40,498 nt of DNA from CAYYNP01 sp964472545 (lineage in GTDB: Bacteria; Planctomycetota; Planctomycetia; Pirellulales; Thermoguttaceae), in contig CAYYNP010000053.1 in NCBI GenBank assembly GCA_964472545.1, positions 1-40,498 of the forward strand, read 5' to 3'. The notes under the pieces were generated by a model that did no database searches, was not told the DNA's origin, and saw only the letters and a list, made by a program, of their open reading frames with translations. This document shows positions 16,368-26,233 of the stretch, piece after piece (position 1 is the stretch's first letter; each line of letters starts with the position of its first letter). The position numbers and the translations under genes were made by a program.

Positions 16368-16373
16368 ATTGTA
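16368..16373 (-). promoter_or_regulatory. candidate -10 box of rsfS
   Basis: The minus strand reads GGTATACAATCAG; TACAAT (16368-16373) lies about 45 bases before the GTG start. No good -35 box is seen. Confidence 0.35.
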
Positions 16374-16436
16374 TACCGGACACGCCCGGAGGTGGAGGGG
16401 TTCCCGTGGGAAATGCCGTCGGGCTTGCCCAACGCG

Positions 16437-16442
16437 TATAAT
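16437..16442 (+). promoter_or_regulatory. candidate -10 box of the peroxiredoxin gene
   Basis: A perfect TATAAT lies 46 bases before the ATG at 16489. No convincing TTGACA-like box is found 16-18 bases upstream. Confidence 0.4.
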
Positions 16443-16488
16443 TCTCCAAACTGGTAATCATCCAGCCCCACCAACACGGAGACCCCCC

Positions 16489-16959
16489 ATGAGCGACTGG
16501 GTCGAGACCGGCCGCAAGGCCCCGGATTTCACGTTGCCGGCCGACGACGGCACGAAGATCAAGTTGAGCACGCTCCGCGGCGGTCCCGTGGTGCTCTATT
16601 TCTATCCCCGCGACAACACGCCCGGCTGCACTCGCGAGGCGTGTGCCTTCCGCGACCGCAAGGCCCAATTCACCCGATTGGGGGCCAAGGTCCTCGGCGT
16701 GAGTGCCGACGACGTCGAGAGCCACGTCAAGTTCCGCACCGAGCAGAAGCTCAACTTCCCGCTCTTGGCCGACGTCAACCACAAAGTGGCCGAAAAGTAC
16801 GGGGCGTGGCGCGAGAAGACTCGCTTCGGCAAGAGAGCAATGGGCATCCAGCGGTCGACGTTCGTGATCGACGCCGAGGGCGTGATCCGCAAGATGTGGA
16901 AGAGCGTCAAAGTCGACGGGCACGACGAACAGGTGCTCAAGGCGTTGAAAGAGCTGTAG
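16489..16959 (+). CDS. bcp: thioredoxin-dependent peroxiredoxin, BCP/PrxQ type
   Basis: 156 residues from the ATG at 16489; the longer frame upstream crosses the promoter. It reduces hydrogen peroxide and organic peroxides using thioredoxin. The AhpC/TSA-type fold is clear: APDFTLPADDGTKIKLSTLRGGPVVLYFYPRDNTPGCTREACAFRD. Cys47 is the peroxidatic residue and Cys52, five residues on, is the resolving one, the spacing of E. coli BCP. QRSTFVIDAEGVIRKMWKSV is the typical end strand pair. Length is standard. It is divergent from rsfS and followed by a family A hairpin before the protease gene. Confidence 0.93.
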   Translation: MSDWVETGRKAPDFTLPADDGTKIKLSTLRGGPVVLYFYPRDNTPGCTREACAFRDRKAQFTRLGAKVLGVSADDVESHVKFRTEQKLNFPLLADVNHKVAEKYGAWREKTRFGKRAMGIQRSTFVIDAEGVIRKMWKSVKVDGHDEQVLKALKEL

Positions 16960-16997
16960 CGTTTCATCCCGGTTGGACGGGCGACCCACCGAACGCC

Positions 16998-17078
16998 GAG
17001 CCCCCAGAAGTCTGAACTTCACGGATCGCGCGCCTGGGGGCTCCGTGCTCGTCCCTCGCACGTCGACCCCAGCCACCC
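16998..17078. repeat. family A element downstream of the peroxiredoxin gene
   Basis: A perfect 10-bp stem, gagcccccag (16998-17007) and ctgggggctc (17034-17043), with a 26-base loop, followed by cgtcgaccccagccaccc ending at 17078. The outer part is the reverse complement of the lead-in seen at 13837. It may terminate bcp transcription. Confidence 0.65.
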
Positions 17079-17234
17079 GTCGGTAAGACGTCGTCGACCT
17101 GTCTGCGGCGCGGAATCCTCCGCTGATAACGGACAGGCAAACCGCACGGCGCCGCAAGTCGGCGTTTCATTCTCTTGGCCCATTCGGCCGAAACCAGCAC
17201 AGGAGGAGGGCGCTCATGGGAGAACCTGCGCGCT

Positions 17235-18293
17235 ATGAGACGTCACAACCGAACGAGTCCTCCGTCTTTCATACTTCTGGGGGCGGTTCTGCTCGCTGTA
17301 CCGACGGCCTTGCCCGCTCGGCAAACCGGGCAGCGTGCGCACCCGGCCGTGGCCCGCGTGATCGCGCCGGAACGTAGCGGGGCATCCAGCGTGGCCGTTT
17401 CGTACGGTTCGGGGGCGTTGGTGGCGGTGAACGAAGACCGGGGTCTGGTGGTGACCAATTGGCACGTGGTGCGCGACGCCGCCGGGCCGATTACGGTGGT
17501 CTTTCCCGACGGCTTCCGTTCGCTGGCCACGGTGTTGAAGACCAATCGCGACTGGGATCTGGCCGCGTTGGCCATTTGGCGGCCCAACGCCCGGCCAATC
17601 AAGCTGGCCGACGCGGCGCCCAGGCCGGGGGAATCGCTGACGATCGCCGGCTACGGGCAGGCGGGCTGGTATCGGGCAGCCGCCGGGCGGTGCAATCGGT
17701 ATGTTTCGCCGGCCGGCAACCTGCCCGCCGAAATGGTCGAAGTGGCCACCTCCGCGCGCAACGGTGACTCCGGCGGCCCGATCCTCAACCAGCGGGGCGA
17801 ATTAGCCGGCGTGCTTTGGGGATCGGCCCGTGGCGAAACGGTGGGGAGCTACTGCGGGCGGGTGCGATGGTTCCTCGAACCGGTGCTCGGCGGCCAACCG
17901 CAGTATCAACCGCCGCGCGCGGAGTGGATTGCTCAACAGCCCCGCCGCAACGTGGCCCCGCCGGTCCAACCGCTGCCCGAGCCAAAACGCCCGGCAGCCA
18001 CGGCACTCGAGAGCGCACCGCCGCCAATCGCCTCCATCGCCGCCGGCCCCGACGCACCTTCGGCCGGTGGCATCCGCTTGACGCCGCCACGGCCCAAGCC
18101 GGCCGATGAGCCGAGTCCAAGTTGGCGTCCGGCCGCCGACTCGGAACTGGCTCAAGTCCCCCAGCCGCCCGCCGCATCGGCGCCGCCTTTGCCGTCGCGG
18201 ATGGACCAGATCAAGACGATCCTCGCGGTGATCGGCCTGATTGCCCTGCTGTTTCACGCGCTGCGGCTGGTTTCCGGCACGGCGAAGACATAG
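17235..18293 (+). CDS. membrane-anchored trypsin-like serine protease
   Basis: 352 residues from the ATG at 17235 (GGGAGAA 10 bases upstream); an in-frame TTG at 17175 would add 20 residues. The N-terminus is an export signal (ILLGAVLLAVPTALPA). The protease domain (~45-225) has the full triad: His77 in VVTNWHVV, Asp108 in NRDWDLAAL, and Ser179 in NGDSGGP. A long Pro/Ala-rich linker (~230-325) leads to one C-terminal membrane segment (ILAVIGLIALLFHALRLV), so the catalytic domain would be tethered outside the cytoplasm. There is no PDZ domain, so it is not a typical DegP. The substrate is unknown. It converges with the 18416-19669 gene. Confidence 0.85.
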   Translation: MRRHNRTSPPSFILLGAVLLAVPTALPARQTGQRAHPAVARVIAPERSGASSVAVSYGSGALVAVNEDRGLVVTNWHVVRDAAGPITVVFPDGFRSLATVLKTNRDWDLAALAIWRPNARPIKLADAAPRPGESLTIAGYGQAGWYRAAAGRCNRYVSPAGNLPAEMVEVATSARNGDSGGPILNQRGELAGVLWGSARGETVGSYCGRVRWFLEPVLGGQPQYQPPRAEWIAQQPRRNVAPPVQPLPEPKRPAATALESAPPPIASIAAGPDAPSAGGIRLTPPRPKPADEPSPSWRPAADSELAQVPQPPAASAPPLPSRMDQIKTILAVIGLIALLFHALRLVSGTAKT

Positions 18294-18307
18294 GAATGCA
18301 GGATGCA

Positions 18308-18386
18308 GGGTGGCCGGGGCAAAGCGTAGCGGTGCCCCGGACGTCACAAGAACCTGGGGCACCGCTGCGCTTTGCCCCAGCCACCC
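18308..18386. repeat. family A inverted repeat between convergent genes
   Basis: Two 31-base arms (18308-18338 and 18356-18386) match as an inverted repeat with two mismatches and a 17-base loop. The arms begin gggtggccggggcaaagc and end gcggtgcccc. The single arm at 7047-7077 is the same sequence. Confidence 0.85.
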
Positions 18387-18415
18387 CGAAATACAGCGTG
18401 ACCTGCCGCGGAGTA

Positions 18416-19669
18416 CTAAGTGAGTCCGCAAAACAGCGGCCGGATGTGGCGGCCGTAGAGATTCTCGGTGACGTTTTCGGCGACCACGGCGGCGTGCTTG
18501 TTCAGCGCGTCGGTGAAGCGGTTGCCCATTTCCGCGGCCACTTTGTAGCCTACGTGTAGGAGTTGGCGCAGGCTGACGTTGTAGAATTCGCACGTCGGGT
18601 CATGACGCAGGGCGTCGGTGAATTGCTCGCTGGTGTAGGCGTCGACGGTTTCCGCCGAGGGCAGAGCGGCCGGATCGATGTCGATCACCGAGGCGTACGG
18701 GCCGCAGAGTTCATCGCAGCGGGCCAGCGCCGCGCGGTAGACTTCCTTGGCGATATCGAGGCCGTCGCCGCCCGCAGCCGCCAGGCCGATCAACTCCTCC
18801 AGCCAAGTGGTCCCGGCCGTCTTCAGGTGTACGCCCGCGTCGAATTGCTGCAACGCCCGATGCATGGGCCCGTAGATCGAGAACTTGTCGCTGCCGGAAT
18901 GCACGCTCAGCTTGAGATTCGCCGGCAGGCCGAATTCCTTCACGGCGAAGTCGATCACGGCCAGGTCTTGTTCAAACTCGACGGTGAACTGCTCGACGTC
19001 GCCGACGTAGTCGACGCCCTTGTTGAACCGCCCGGTGAAACGCGGGGCGATCGTCTGGGCCGGGATTTCCTGCTCGGCGACGGCGGCCAGGATGAAGAGC
19101 ATCTCGACCGGCGTTTGCGACCGATCGGTTTCGTCGAGGGAAACCTCGGTGACGAACGTGTCGGCGCCCTTGGCCCGTTCGATGTGGCGATAAATCCGCC
19201 CGGCCTGCTTGACCGCTAAGAGGAACTTGCACGCGGCGTCGGCGATCGTCTGCTCCTGGATCTCCAGCGGCGGGTCGATGCCGGGAATCGTCAGTCGGCC
19301 GACGTAGCGGCGATGGTCGGCCACGAATCGGGCCACCTCATCCGCGCCGGGGTTGCTGCCGATGGCGTCGGCCACGTCGAGGGTGAAGAAGTCGCTCGAA
19401 TCGAGGAATCCGTCGACCGTTTCCAGGCCGATGTGGTCGGCGTCGACGAAATACGGCCCGCCGTAATCCCGCGCCGCCACGGCCGCGTCGGCCTCGGCCC
19501 GCACGTCGTCCGGCCGGCTCCCGGTGATCACGTGCTCGCGATGCGACTTGTTCCACACGGGCGTCACGACCGCGCCCTGTTCGGCCGCCTTGATCACAGC
19601 GTCGAGCTGCGCCGGTCCCTGATGAGCGAAACGGTCGCCGATGCCGAGGGAGTATTTGGGGAGTTGCAT
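18416..19669 (-). CDS. tagaturonate epimerase family protein
   Basis: 417 residues, cytoplasmic. The start, YSLGIGDRFAHQGPAQLDAVIKA, followed by VVTPVWNKSHREHVITGSRPDDVRAEAD and YFVDADHIGLETVDGFLDSSDFFTLDVADAIG, matches the pattern I know for the tagaturonate 3-epimerase (UxaE-like) family, which interconverts tagaturonate and fructuronate in uronate breakdown. Later conserved stretches are LSVHSGSDKFSIYGPMHRAL and HLKTAGTTWLEELIGLA. No other uronate gene is nearby, so the exact substrate is inferred. The ATG at 19669 lies below a family E pyrimidine tract. It is transcribed away from truB's end and converges with the protease gene. Confidence 0.7.
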   Translation of the reverse strand: MQLPKYSLGIGDRFAHQGPAQLDAVIKAAEQGAVVTPVWNKSHREHVITGSRPDDVRAEADAAVAARDYGGPYFVDADHIGLETVDGFLDSSDFFTLDVADAIGSNPGADEVARFVADHRRYVGRLTIPGIDPPLEIQEQTIADAACKFLLAVKQAGRIYRHIERAKGADTFVTEVSLDETDRSQTPVEMLFILAAVAEQEIPAQTIAPRFTGRFNKGVDYVGDVEQFTVEFEQDLAVIDFAVKEFGLPANLKLSVHSGSDKFSIYGPMHRALQQFDAGVHLKTAGTTWLEELIGLAAAGGDGLDIAKEVYRAALARCDELCGPYASVIDIDPAALPSAETVDAYTSEQFTDALRHDPTCEFYNVSLRQLLHVGYKVAAEMGNRFTDALNKHAAVVAENVTENLYGRHIRPLFCGLT

Positions 19670-19754
19670 GGGGGCGAGGTCCTATGGGAGCGGTTGCGGG
19701 AGCCTGTATGTTAATCGGATCGGCAGCCTGGACAAGTGGGCGAGGCGTGAGGGC

Positions 19755-19812
19755 GCGAGGGGGTGACGGGGTGAGGGGGTGAAAGGGTGACAAGGTGACA
19801 GGGTGACGGGGG
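19755..19812 (-). repeat. family E CACCC-rich tract upstream of the epimerase gene
   Basis: On the plus strand it is a run of gggtgac/gggtgag/gggtgaa units; read on the gene's sense strand it is a pyrimidine tract of TCACCC-like units, ending about 85 bases before the start. Similar tracts precede the DUF151 gene and ispH. Confidence 0.7.
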
Positions 19813-19874
19813 GCTATGAAGTGCGCGCGTTGCGAAAACCCCATTCTCGACACGATAGCTCCTCGGTCACCCCC

Positions 19875-20756
19875 TCACTCCCCCGTCGGCAGATTCCGCA
19901 GCGGGCCCAATTGGCCCGCGCCGCGTGGGCGGAGAATCGCCGCCAGGTGGCCAAATGAGTCGATCGCGGCGATCTCCTTCGCAGTCCTGTTAGCCGTTCG
20001 GTCGGGGATTGTCTGGCCTCGTCGAATCGTGGCGACCTCCTCCGCCGAGAGTTCTACTTGCGGCAGCGCGTCGACCGCCCAGAGCGGCGGCAGCAGGTGG
20101 CCGGGCAGGTTGTTCTTGGTGAGATCCTCCGCCTCTACGCCGTCTTCAACGCGAAAACGGCCGATGGCGGTTCGCACAAGGGCCGACATCACGGCTGCCG
20201 TGCCGAGCGACTCGGCCAGGTCGCGGCCGAGCGAGCGGATGTAGGTGCCGCTGCCGCAGGTGACGTCGAGCGTCAGCCTGGGGTAGTCGTAGTCGACGAC
20301 GTCGATTCCGTGGATCACGACCGGCCGCGGCTCGAGTTTCACTTCATCGCCGCGCCGCGCCAGGTCGTACGCCCGACGGCCGGCCACCTTCAACGCAGAG
20401 AAGGCCGGCGGTCGTTGCTCGATACGACCGACCAGCGCGGCGGCCGCGGCGTCGATCTGCGCCCGGGTGGGGATCGGCGGAGAGTCCAGTTCGGTCACAT
20501 CGCCGTCGACGTCTTCGGTGGGGCTGCGGCGACCCAGTAGGAACGTGCCGGTGTACGACTTGGGCATTCGCTGCACGTATTCGATCAACCGAGTGGCGGC
20601 TCCCACGCAAACGACTAGCACGCCGGTGGCCAACGGATCGAGTGTGCCGGCATGCCCCACCTTGGCCGGCCGCACCAACCGTTGGACCACGTCCACCACC
20701 CGCCGCGACGTCATCCCGCCGGACTTATTCAGATTCAGAATCCCGTGCTTTGCCAC
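19875..20756 (-). CDS. truB: tRNA pseudouridine(55) synthase
   Basis: 293 residues. Converts U55 to pseudouridine in the T-arm of tRNAs. The family signature GHAGTLDPLATGVLVVCVG carries the catalytic Asp40, preceded by LNLNKSGGMTSRRVV. Further matches are YTGTFLLGRRSPTEDVDGDV, QRPPAFSALKVAGRRAYDLARRG and CGSGTYIRSLGRDLAESLG. The C-terminal part (VDALPQVELSAEEVATIRRGQTIP) is the short PUA-like tail. Length is normal. It is divergent from the DUF151 gene, with a 153-base gap that contains a family E tract and a TATAAT. It is not next to rbfA or infB here. Confidence 0.95.
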   Translation of the reverse strand: MAKHGILNLNKSGGMTSRRVVDVVQRLVRPAKVGHAGTLDPLATGVLVVCVGAATRLIEYVQRMPKSYTGTFLLGRRSPTEDVDGDVTELDSPPIPTRAQIDAAAAALVGRIEQRPPAFSALKVAGRRAYDLARRGDEVKLEPRPVVIHGIDVVDYDYPRLTLDVTCGSGTYIRSLGRDLAESLGTAAVMSALVRTAIGRFRVEDGVEAEDLTKNNLPGHLLPPLWAVDALPQVELSAEEVATIRRGQTIPDRTANRTAKEIAAIDSFGHLAAILRPRGAGQLGPLRNLPTGE

Positions 20757-20764
20757 ACTTCACC

Positions 20765-20816
20765 TTTCATCCTTCATCCCTCCTCCTTCATCCTCCCTCT
20801 CTCCCCCCAGCCGCTC
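20765..20816 (+). repeat. family E TCATCC-rich tract upstream of the DUF151 gene
   Basis: tttcatccttcatccctcc (20765-20783) is followed by more C/T-only sequence. The same 19 bases occur at 40156-40174 upstream of ispH in the same orientation to the gene. Confidence 0.8.
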
Positions 20817-20844
20817 CCCCTGGCCACTCGCCCGGCCGGCGGAC

Positions 20845-20850
20845 TATAAT
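20845..20850 (+). promoter_or_regulatory. candidate -10 box of the DUF151 gene
   Basis: A perfect TATAAT in ggactataatagag, 60 bases before the ATG at 20910 and 29 bases after the pyrimidine tract. No clear -35 box. Confidence 0.45.
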
Positions 20851-20909
20851 AGAGTCTTCGGGAGAACTTCTCCACCCCCTTTTCGCCTCTTGCGTGCGAG
20901 GATACGGCC

Positions 20910-21314
20910 ATGCCCGTCGCCATGGAGTTATCGCGGATCATTATCAGCGAAATCAACGATCAGCAGGTGATCTACCTGAAGGAGATCGACGGGGATCGCA
21001 CGTTTCCGATTCTGATCGGGATCTTCGAGGCCACCAGCATCGATCGCCGGGTGAAGGGCTATCCGTCGCCGAGGCCGCTGACGCACGATCTGGTCGTCAG
21101 CGTGGTGGAGAATCTTGGCGGGGAGCTGCAAGACGTGGTGATCAGCGAACTCAAGGAGCACACCTATTTCGCCCGGCTGCGCGTGCGCCAAGAGGGCGAG
21201 CTGGTCGAGATCGACGCCCGGCCGTCGGACGCCATCGCCGTGGCGGTGACCTGCGACCCGCCGCTGCCGATCTACGTCAACGAGGAAGTACTTACCGACG
21301 TGCTGGGCGAGTAG
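20910..21314 (+). CDS. bifunctional nuclease family protein (DUF151)
   Basis: 134 residues. The whole protein is one DUF151 domain: MELSRIIISEINDQQVIYLKEIDGDRTFPILIGIFEATSIDRRVKG, then RPLTHDLVVSVVENLGGELQDVVISELKEHTYFARLRV and EIDARPSDAIAVAVTCDPPLPIYVNEEVL. Plant members of this family have DNase and RNase activity; the bacterial role is uncertain. The ATG at 20910 or the one at 20922 could be used, differing by four residues. It is transcribed alone, divergent from truB and convergent with the PQQ-like gene. Confidence 0.88.
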   Translation: MPVAMELSRIIISEINDQQVIYLKEIDGDRTFPILIGIFEATSIDRRVKGYPSPRPLTHDLVVSVVENLGGELQDVVISELKEHTYFARLRVRQEGELVEIDARPSDAIAVAVTCDPPLPIYVNEEVLTDVLGE

Positions 21315-21339
21315 CGCGCACGCTCCGTGCTGCTGTCGA

Positions 21340-21486
21340 CCACAAAGCCGCGACCGGTGGTCGCGCCCGAAGCGTCATTCGACTCCCAAACTGGAGTTTG
21401 GGAACCAGTGGGCAAGACGCCTGGGCAAGACGCCGCCCGGAAGACCGGCCCGGGTTTGGGCGCGACCACCGGTCGCGGCTTTGTGG
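21340..21486. repeat. composite palindrome: 29-bp perfect inverted repeat with nested family C stem
   Basis: The arms 21340-21368 and 21458-21486 are exact reverse complements (29 bp; the left arm begins ccacaaagccgcgaccgg). Inside lie a family C stem (cccaaact 21385-21392 and agtttggg 21395-21402) and a direct repeat of gggcaagacgcc (from about 21410 and 21423). The whole 147-bp unit sits between convergent genes. Confidence 0.88.
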
Positions 21487-21508
21487 GGATACGATCGCGC
21501 CCTTGTTA

Positions 21509-22825
21509 CTACGGCCGGCTCTGGCCGATGCAGTACAGCTTTCGTGTGGTGCGGATGTACAGTTGGCCGTAGGCGGCGACGACCGACGAGCGGACGACTT
21601 CCGGCGCGACCGGATCGTCCATTGGGATCGTGTTCAGCACTTTGCCGTCGGTGGCATCCATCACGGTCACTTCGCCGGCGAAGTTGACCAGGTAGAGCTT
21701 GCCGTCGGCGGCCAGCGGCGAGGCTTCGTACTTCGTCCGCCCGGGCGTGGCCACCGTCCACTTCACCTTGCCGGTGCGCGGTTCGACTCGCGAGATGCAC
21801 ATCCGCACGTCGGAGAGCACGAAGAAGTCGCCGTCGTAGAGGGCGGGCGTGGGGACGTCGGACGAAACCTCGCGTACCTCGTCGCTGACCCAGGCGATCA
21901 TGTCGTCATCGAGCACGCCGGAGCCGCCGGCCTTGATCGCGTAGATCGGATCGCGCTTCGGGGCGCAGGCCAGGATCACGCCGTCGCCGGCCACCGGCGA
22001 GGGGACCAGCCGCCAATGCGTAATCCGCGACGGGTTCCACGTGCCCCAGCGCCAAAGTTCCTTGCCGGTCGCCGGGTCGTGGGCGGAGAGCGCGTCGCCG
22101 CCGGCGAGCAGAAGCTGCTTGGTCCCTTCGTATTCGTACGGAGTCATCGTGGTGAACGACTCGCGCGACTCCATCCGGGCCTTGCTGGGGCGAACGTGTT
22201 TGAAGAGCGTCTTTCCGGTCTCGGGATCCATCGCCAGGATGAACGACTCGATGTTCATGCCGCGTCCGCGTCCCTGCACGGGTACGTCGCGCTGTAACAC
22301 CGGCAGATAGAGCTTGCCCTCGAAGAGCGTGGGGCTGCTGCTGAAGGTCCAGAGGAAGGCGAAGCCCCCGTAGTCCCTCTGGATGTTGCGGGCCCATAGT
22401 TCCTTGCCGTCGACGTCGAAGCAGGCCAACTCGCCGTTGCCGTAGAAGAAGACGACGATCTTCCCGTTGGTCACCGGCGAGGGGGAGGCGAAGGTATTGC
22501 GAAAGTCCTTGCGGATTCCCTCGGCGACGTCGTGTTCCCAGAGCTTCTTTCCGCTGAGCCGATCGAAGCACATCGCTTGCAGCGTGTTGTCTTTCGCGGT
22601 GCAGCCCGAGAGGAAGACCTTCTGGCCGAAGATCACGGGGGTCGACGCGGCAGCCGAGGGCAAGTCGGCCGTCCAGGCGACGTTCTCCGTCGTGCTGAAC
22701 TTCGTCGGCAAATCGGTCTCGTCGGTCGAGCCGTTGTGAAACGGCCCTCGCCATTGCGGCCAATCGCCGGCCCGGGCCACCGAAGCGGCCGCCAACACGA
22801 ACGCGAGAAACAAACCGGATCTCAT
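21509..22825 (-). CDS. secreted PQQ-like beta-propeller protein
   Basis: 438 residues from the ATG at 22825, which has AGGAG 9 bases upstream; an in-frame start at 22855 would lie before that site. The N-terminus is a signal peptide (LFLAFVLAAASVARA) followed by GDWPQWRGPFHNG, the classic opening of planctomycete PQQ-binding-like propellers. Repeats of the type ALYDGDFFVLSD, GKLYLVNFAGEVTVMDATDGKVL and ELACFDVDGKELW form the blades. Quinone-binding enzyme residues are not evident, so it is more likely a scaffold or binding propeller than an active dehydrogenase. Codon use matches its neighbours. It is downstream of the 353-base gap that separates it from lysC. Confidence 0.85.
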   Translation of the reverse strand: MRSGLFLAFVLAAASVARAGDWPQWRGPFHNGSTDETDLPTKFSTTENVAWTADLPSAAASTPVIFGQKVFLSGCTAKDNTLQAMCFDRLSGKKLWEHDVAEGIRKDFRNTFASPSPVTNGKIVVFFYGNGELACFDVDGKELWARNIQRDYGGFAFLWTFSSSPTLFEGKLYLPVLQRDVPVQGRGRGMNIESFILAMDPETGKTLFKHVRPSKARMESRESFTTMTPYEYEGTKQLLLAGGDALSAHDPATGKELWRWGTWNPSRITHWRLVPSPVAGDGVILACAPKRDPIYAIKAGGSGVLDDDMIAWVSDEVREVSSDVPTPALYDGDFFVLSDVRMCISRVEPRTGKVKWTVATPGRTKYEASPLAADGKLYLVNFAGEVTVMDATDGKVLNTIPMDDPVAPEVVRSSVVAAYGQLYIRTTRKLYCIGQSRP

Positions 22826-23178
22826 TGTGAACGTCTCCTGCGTGAAGCGAAACAAAGCGGATTCTCATTCCCAACGCCCCGTTCCAGGCAACGCCGCACT
22901 CGACCCGGCTTGCCACGCCGTCCAGTTTACCCAAACGCACGCGCCGTGCAAGTTGGCGGGTTTCTTGCCCCGGATGCTTGCCCCGGTGCCTGCCCGATGC
23001 CGGCACGTCCGGCCCGATTCGCCATTGGCCGCACGGCTGGCCTGTTTCGCCGTACGATTGGCCCGTTTGGCCGCCGCCGGCACGGCGTGGAGTAGAGCGG
23101 GCATCAGCCTCACACCGCCGTGCCGGCGGCGGCTAAACGGCGGCGGCTAAACGGCGATGGCGGCGTGTTGCCCGGCTG
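22826..23178. other. intergenic region with family B inverted repeat, no gene seen
   Basis: Between the PQQ-like gene start and the lysC stop, both on the minus strand. The half near 23178 is taken up by family B copies; the half near 22826 is probably the promoter of the PQQ-like gene. No convincing coding frame. Confidence 0.5.
23065..23160. repeat. family B inverted repeat
   Basis: Arms 23065-23087 and 23116-23138 are reverse complements over 23 bases with one mismatch (left arm begins gtttggccgccgccggcac). A second copy of ggcggcggctaaacggc follows directly from the right arm. Confidence 0.85.
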
Positions 23179-24957
<1,779 letters not shown>

Positions 24958-25030
24958 GATCGAATCGGGGTTTTGGAAAGAGGGGTCTTAGTTATCTCAA
25001 TAGCCGGCGGGCGGAAGCCCCCGGACGGTC

Positions 25031-26233
25031 TTAACCTAGAAAGTACGACATCAGCTTCCATCCTTCGTCGAAGACCACGGCCGATTGCCCCGCCGTGGGG
25101 TCGTCGTACGTGGCGGCCGCGTCGGGCTCGACGTTGCTGCCTGTGAGCGCCCACGGTACGTAGCCGTGGGCGTGCGTCTTCGTCCGCAGCGTCGTGGGGT
25201 GATCGGGCGTGACGAGGATGCGGTAGTCGCCGAGCGACTTCAGGGCCTCGAACACCGGGGTCACGATGTGCCGGTCGATCTGTTCGACGGCCTCGATCTT
25301 CGCCTCGACGTTGCCTTCGTGCGAGGCCTCGTCGGGCGCCTCGACGTGGACGCATACGACGTCGAATTCTCCCAACGCGTCGACCGCGTAACGGCCCTTG
25401 GCGGCGTAGTCGGTGTCGAGGTATGCGGTGGCCCCGGGCACGTCGATCCGTTGCCAGCCGATCAATGTGGCCAGCCCACGCAACAGATCGACCGCCGTGA
25501 TCATCGCGCCGCGCCGGCCGCCGTGCAACTCGGCGAAGGCGGGCAACTGCGGCGTGCTGCCGGAGCCCCAGAGCCAGACGTGGGTGGCCGGCAGCTTGCC
25601 TTCGCGGCGTCGGGCCACGTTCACGGGATGCTCGGCGAAGACGTCGAAGCTGTCACACATCAGCTTCGTGAGCCAATCGCTGCCCGGGCCGCGGGGATAG
25701 TCGTCCAGGACCGGCCTGTCGGTCAGGTCGTGCGGCGGCGTGGTCCGTGTGTCGGGTGAGAGCGGTGCCGGCAGTCCTTCGCCACGATAGACCATCAAGT
25801 TGCGATAGCTGACGCTCGGGTAGAACTGCACGCGATCGCTGCCGAGTTGCTCTTGGGCCGTCTCGAGCAGCGCGGTCGCTTCCTCGGTCGAGATGTGGCC
25901 GGCGGTGAAGTCACGCATCACCTGGTCTTCGACGGTCACCAGGTTGCAGCGTACGGCCCAGTCTTCCGGCCCGAGTTCGATGCCCTGGGCAGCGGCCTCC
26001 AGCGGCGCGCGGCCGGTGAAGTTGGCCAGCGGATCGTATCCCAACAGGCTCAGATTGGCCACGTCGGACCCCGCCGGCAGCGACTCCGGCACGTTGCTCG
26101 AACGGCCCACGATGCCGGCCGCCGCCACGGCGTCCATCGCCGGCAGCGAGGCGGCCTCCAAGGGGGTCTTTCCGCCGAGCGATTCCTGCGGTTCGTCGGC
26201 GGCGCCGTCGGGAATGATGATCGCGTACTTCAT
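25031..26233 (-). CDS. ApgM-like phosphoglycerate mutase / proposed homoserine kinase
   Basis: 400 residues from the ATG at 26233; frames further upstream overlap the previous gene. It belongs to the alkaline phosphatase superfamily: MKYAIIIPDGAAD with metal ligand Asp9, GSDVANLSLLGYDP with the nucleophile serine, APDEASHEGN, and VTPDHPTTLRTKTHAHG. This is the archaeal-type, cofactor-independent phosphoglycerate mutase fold. A branch of it, often beside threonine genes in genomes lacking ThrB, has been proposed as homoserine kinase. Here it lies between hom and lysC, which favours that role over glycolysis (inference). Its ATG overlaps the upstream EEP stop as ATGA, so translation is coupled. 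Confidence 0.85.
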   Translation of the reverse strand: MKYAIIIPDGAADEPQESLGGKTPLEAASLPAMDAVAAAGIVGRSSNVPESLPAGSDVANLSLLGYDPLANFTGRAPLEAAAQGIELGPEDWAVRCNLVTVEDQVMRDFTAGHISTEEATALLETAQEQLGSDRVQFYPSVSYRNLMVYRGEGLPAPLSPDTRTTPPHDLTDRPVLDDYPRGPGSDWLTKLMCDSFDVFAEHPVNVARRREGKLPATHVWLWGSGSTPQLPAFAELHGGRRGAMITAVDLLRGLATLIGWQRIDVPGATAYLDTDYAAKGRYAVDALGEFDVVCVHVEAPDEASHEGNVEAKIEAVEQIDRHIVTPVFEALKSLGDYRILVTPDHPTTLRTKTHAHGYVPWALTGSNVEPDAAATYDDPTAGQSAVVFDEGWKLMSYFLG

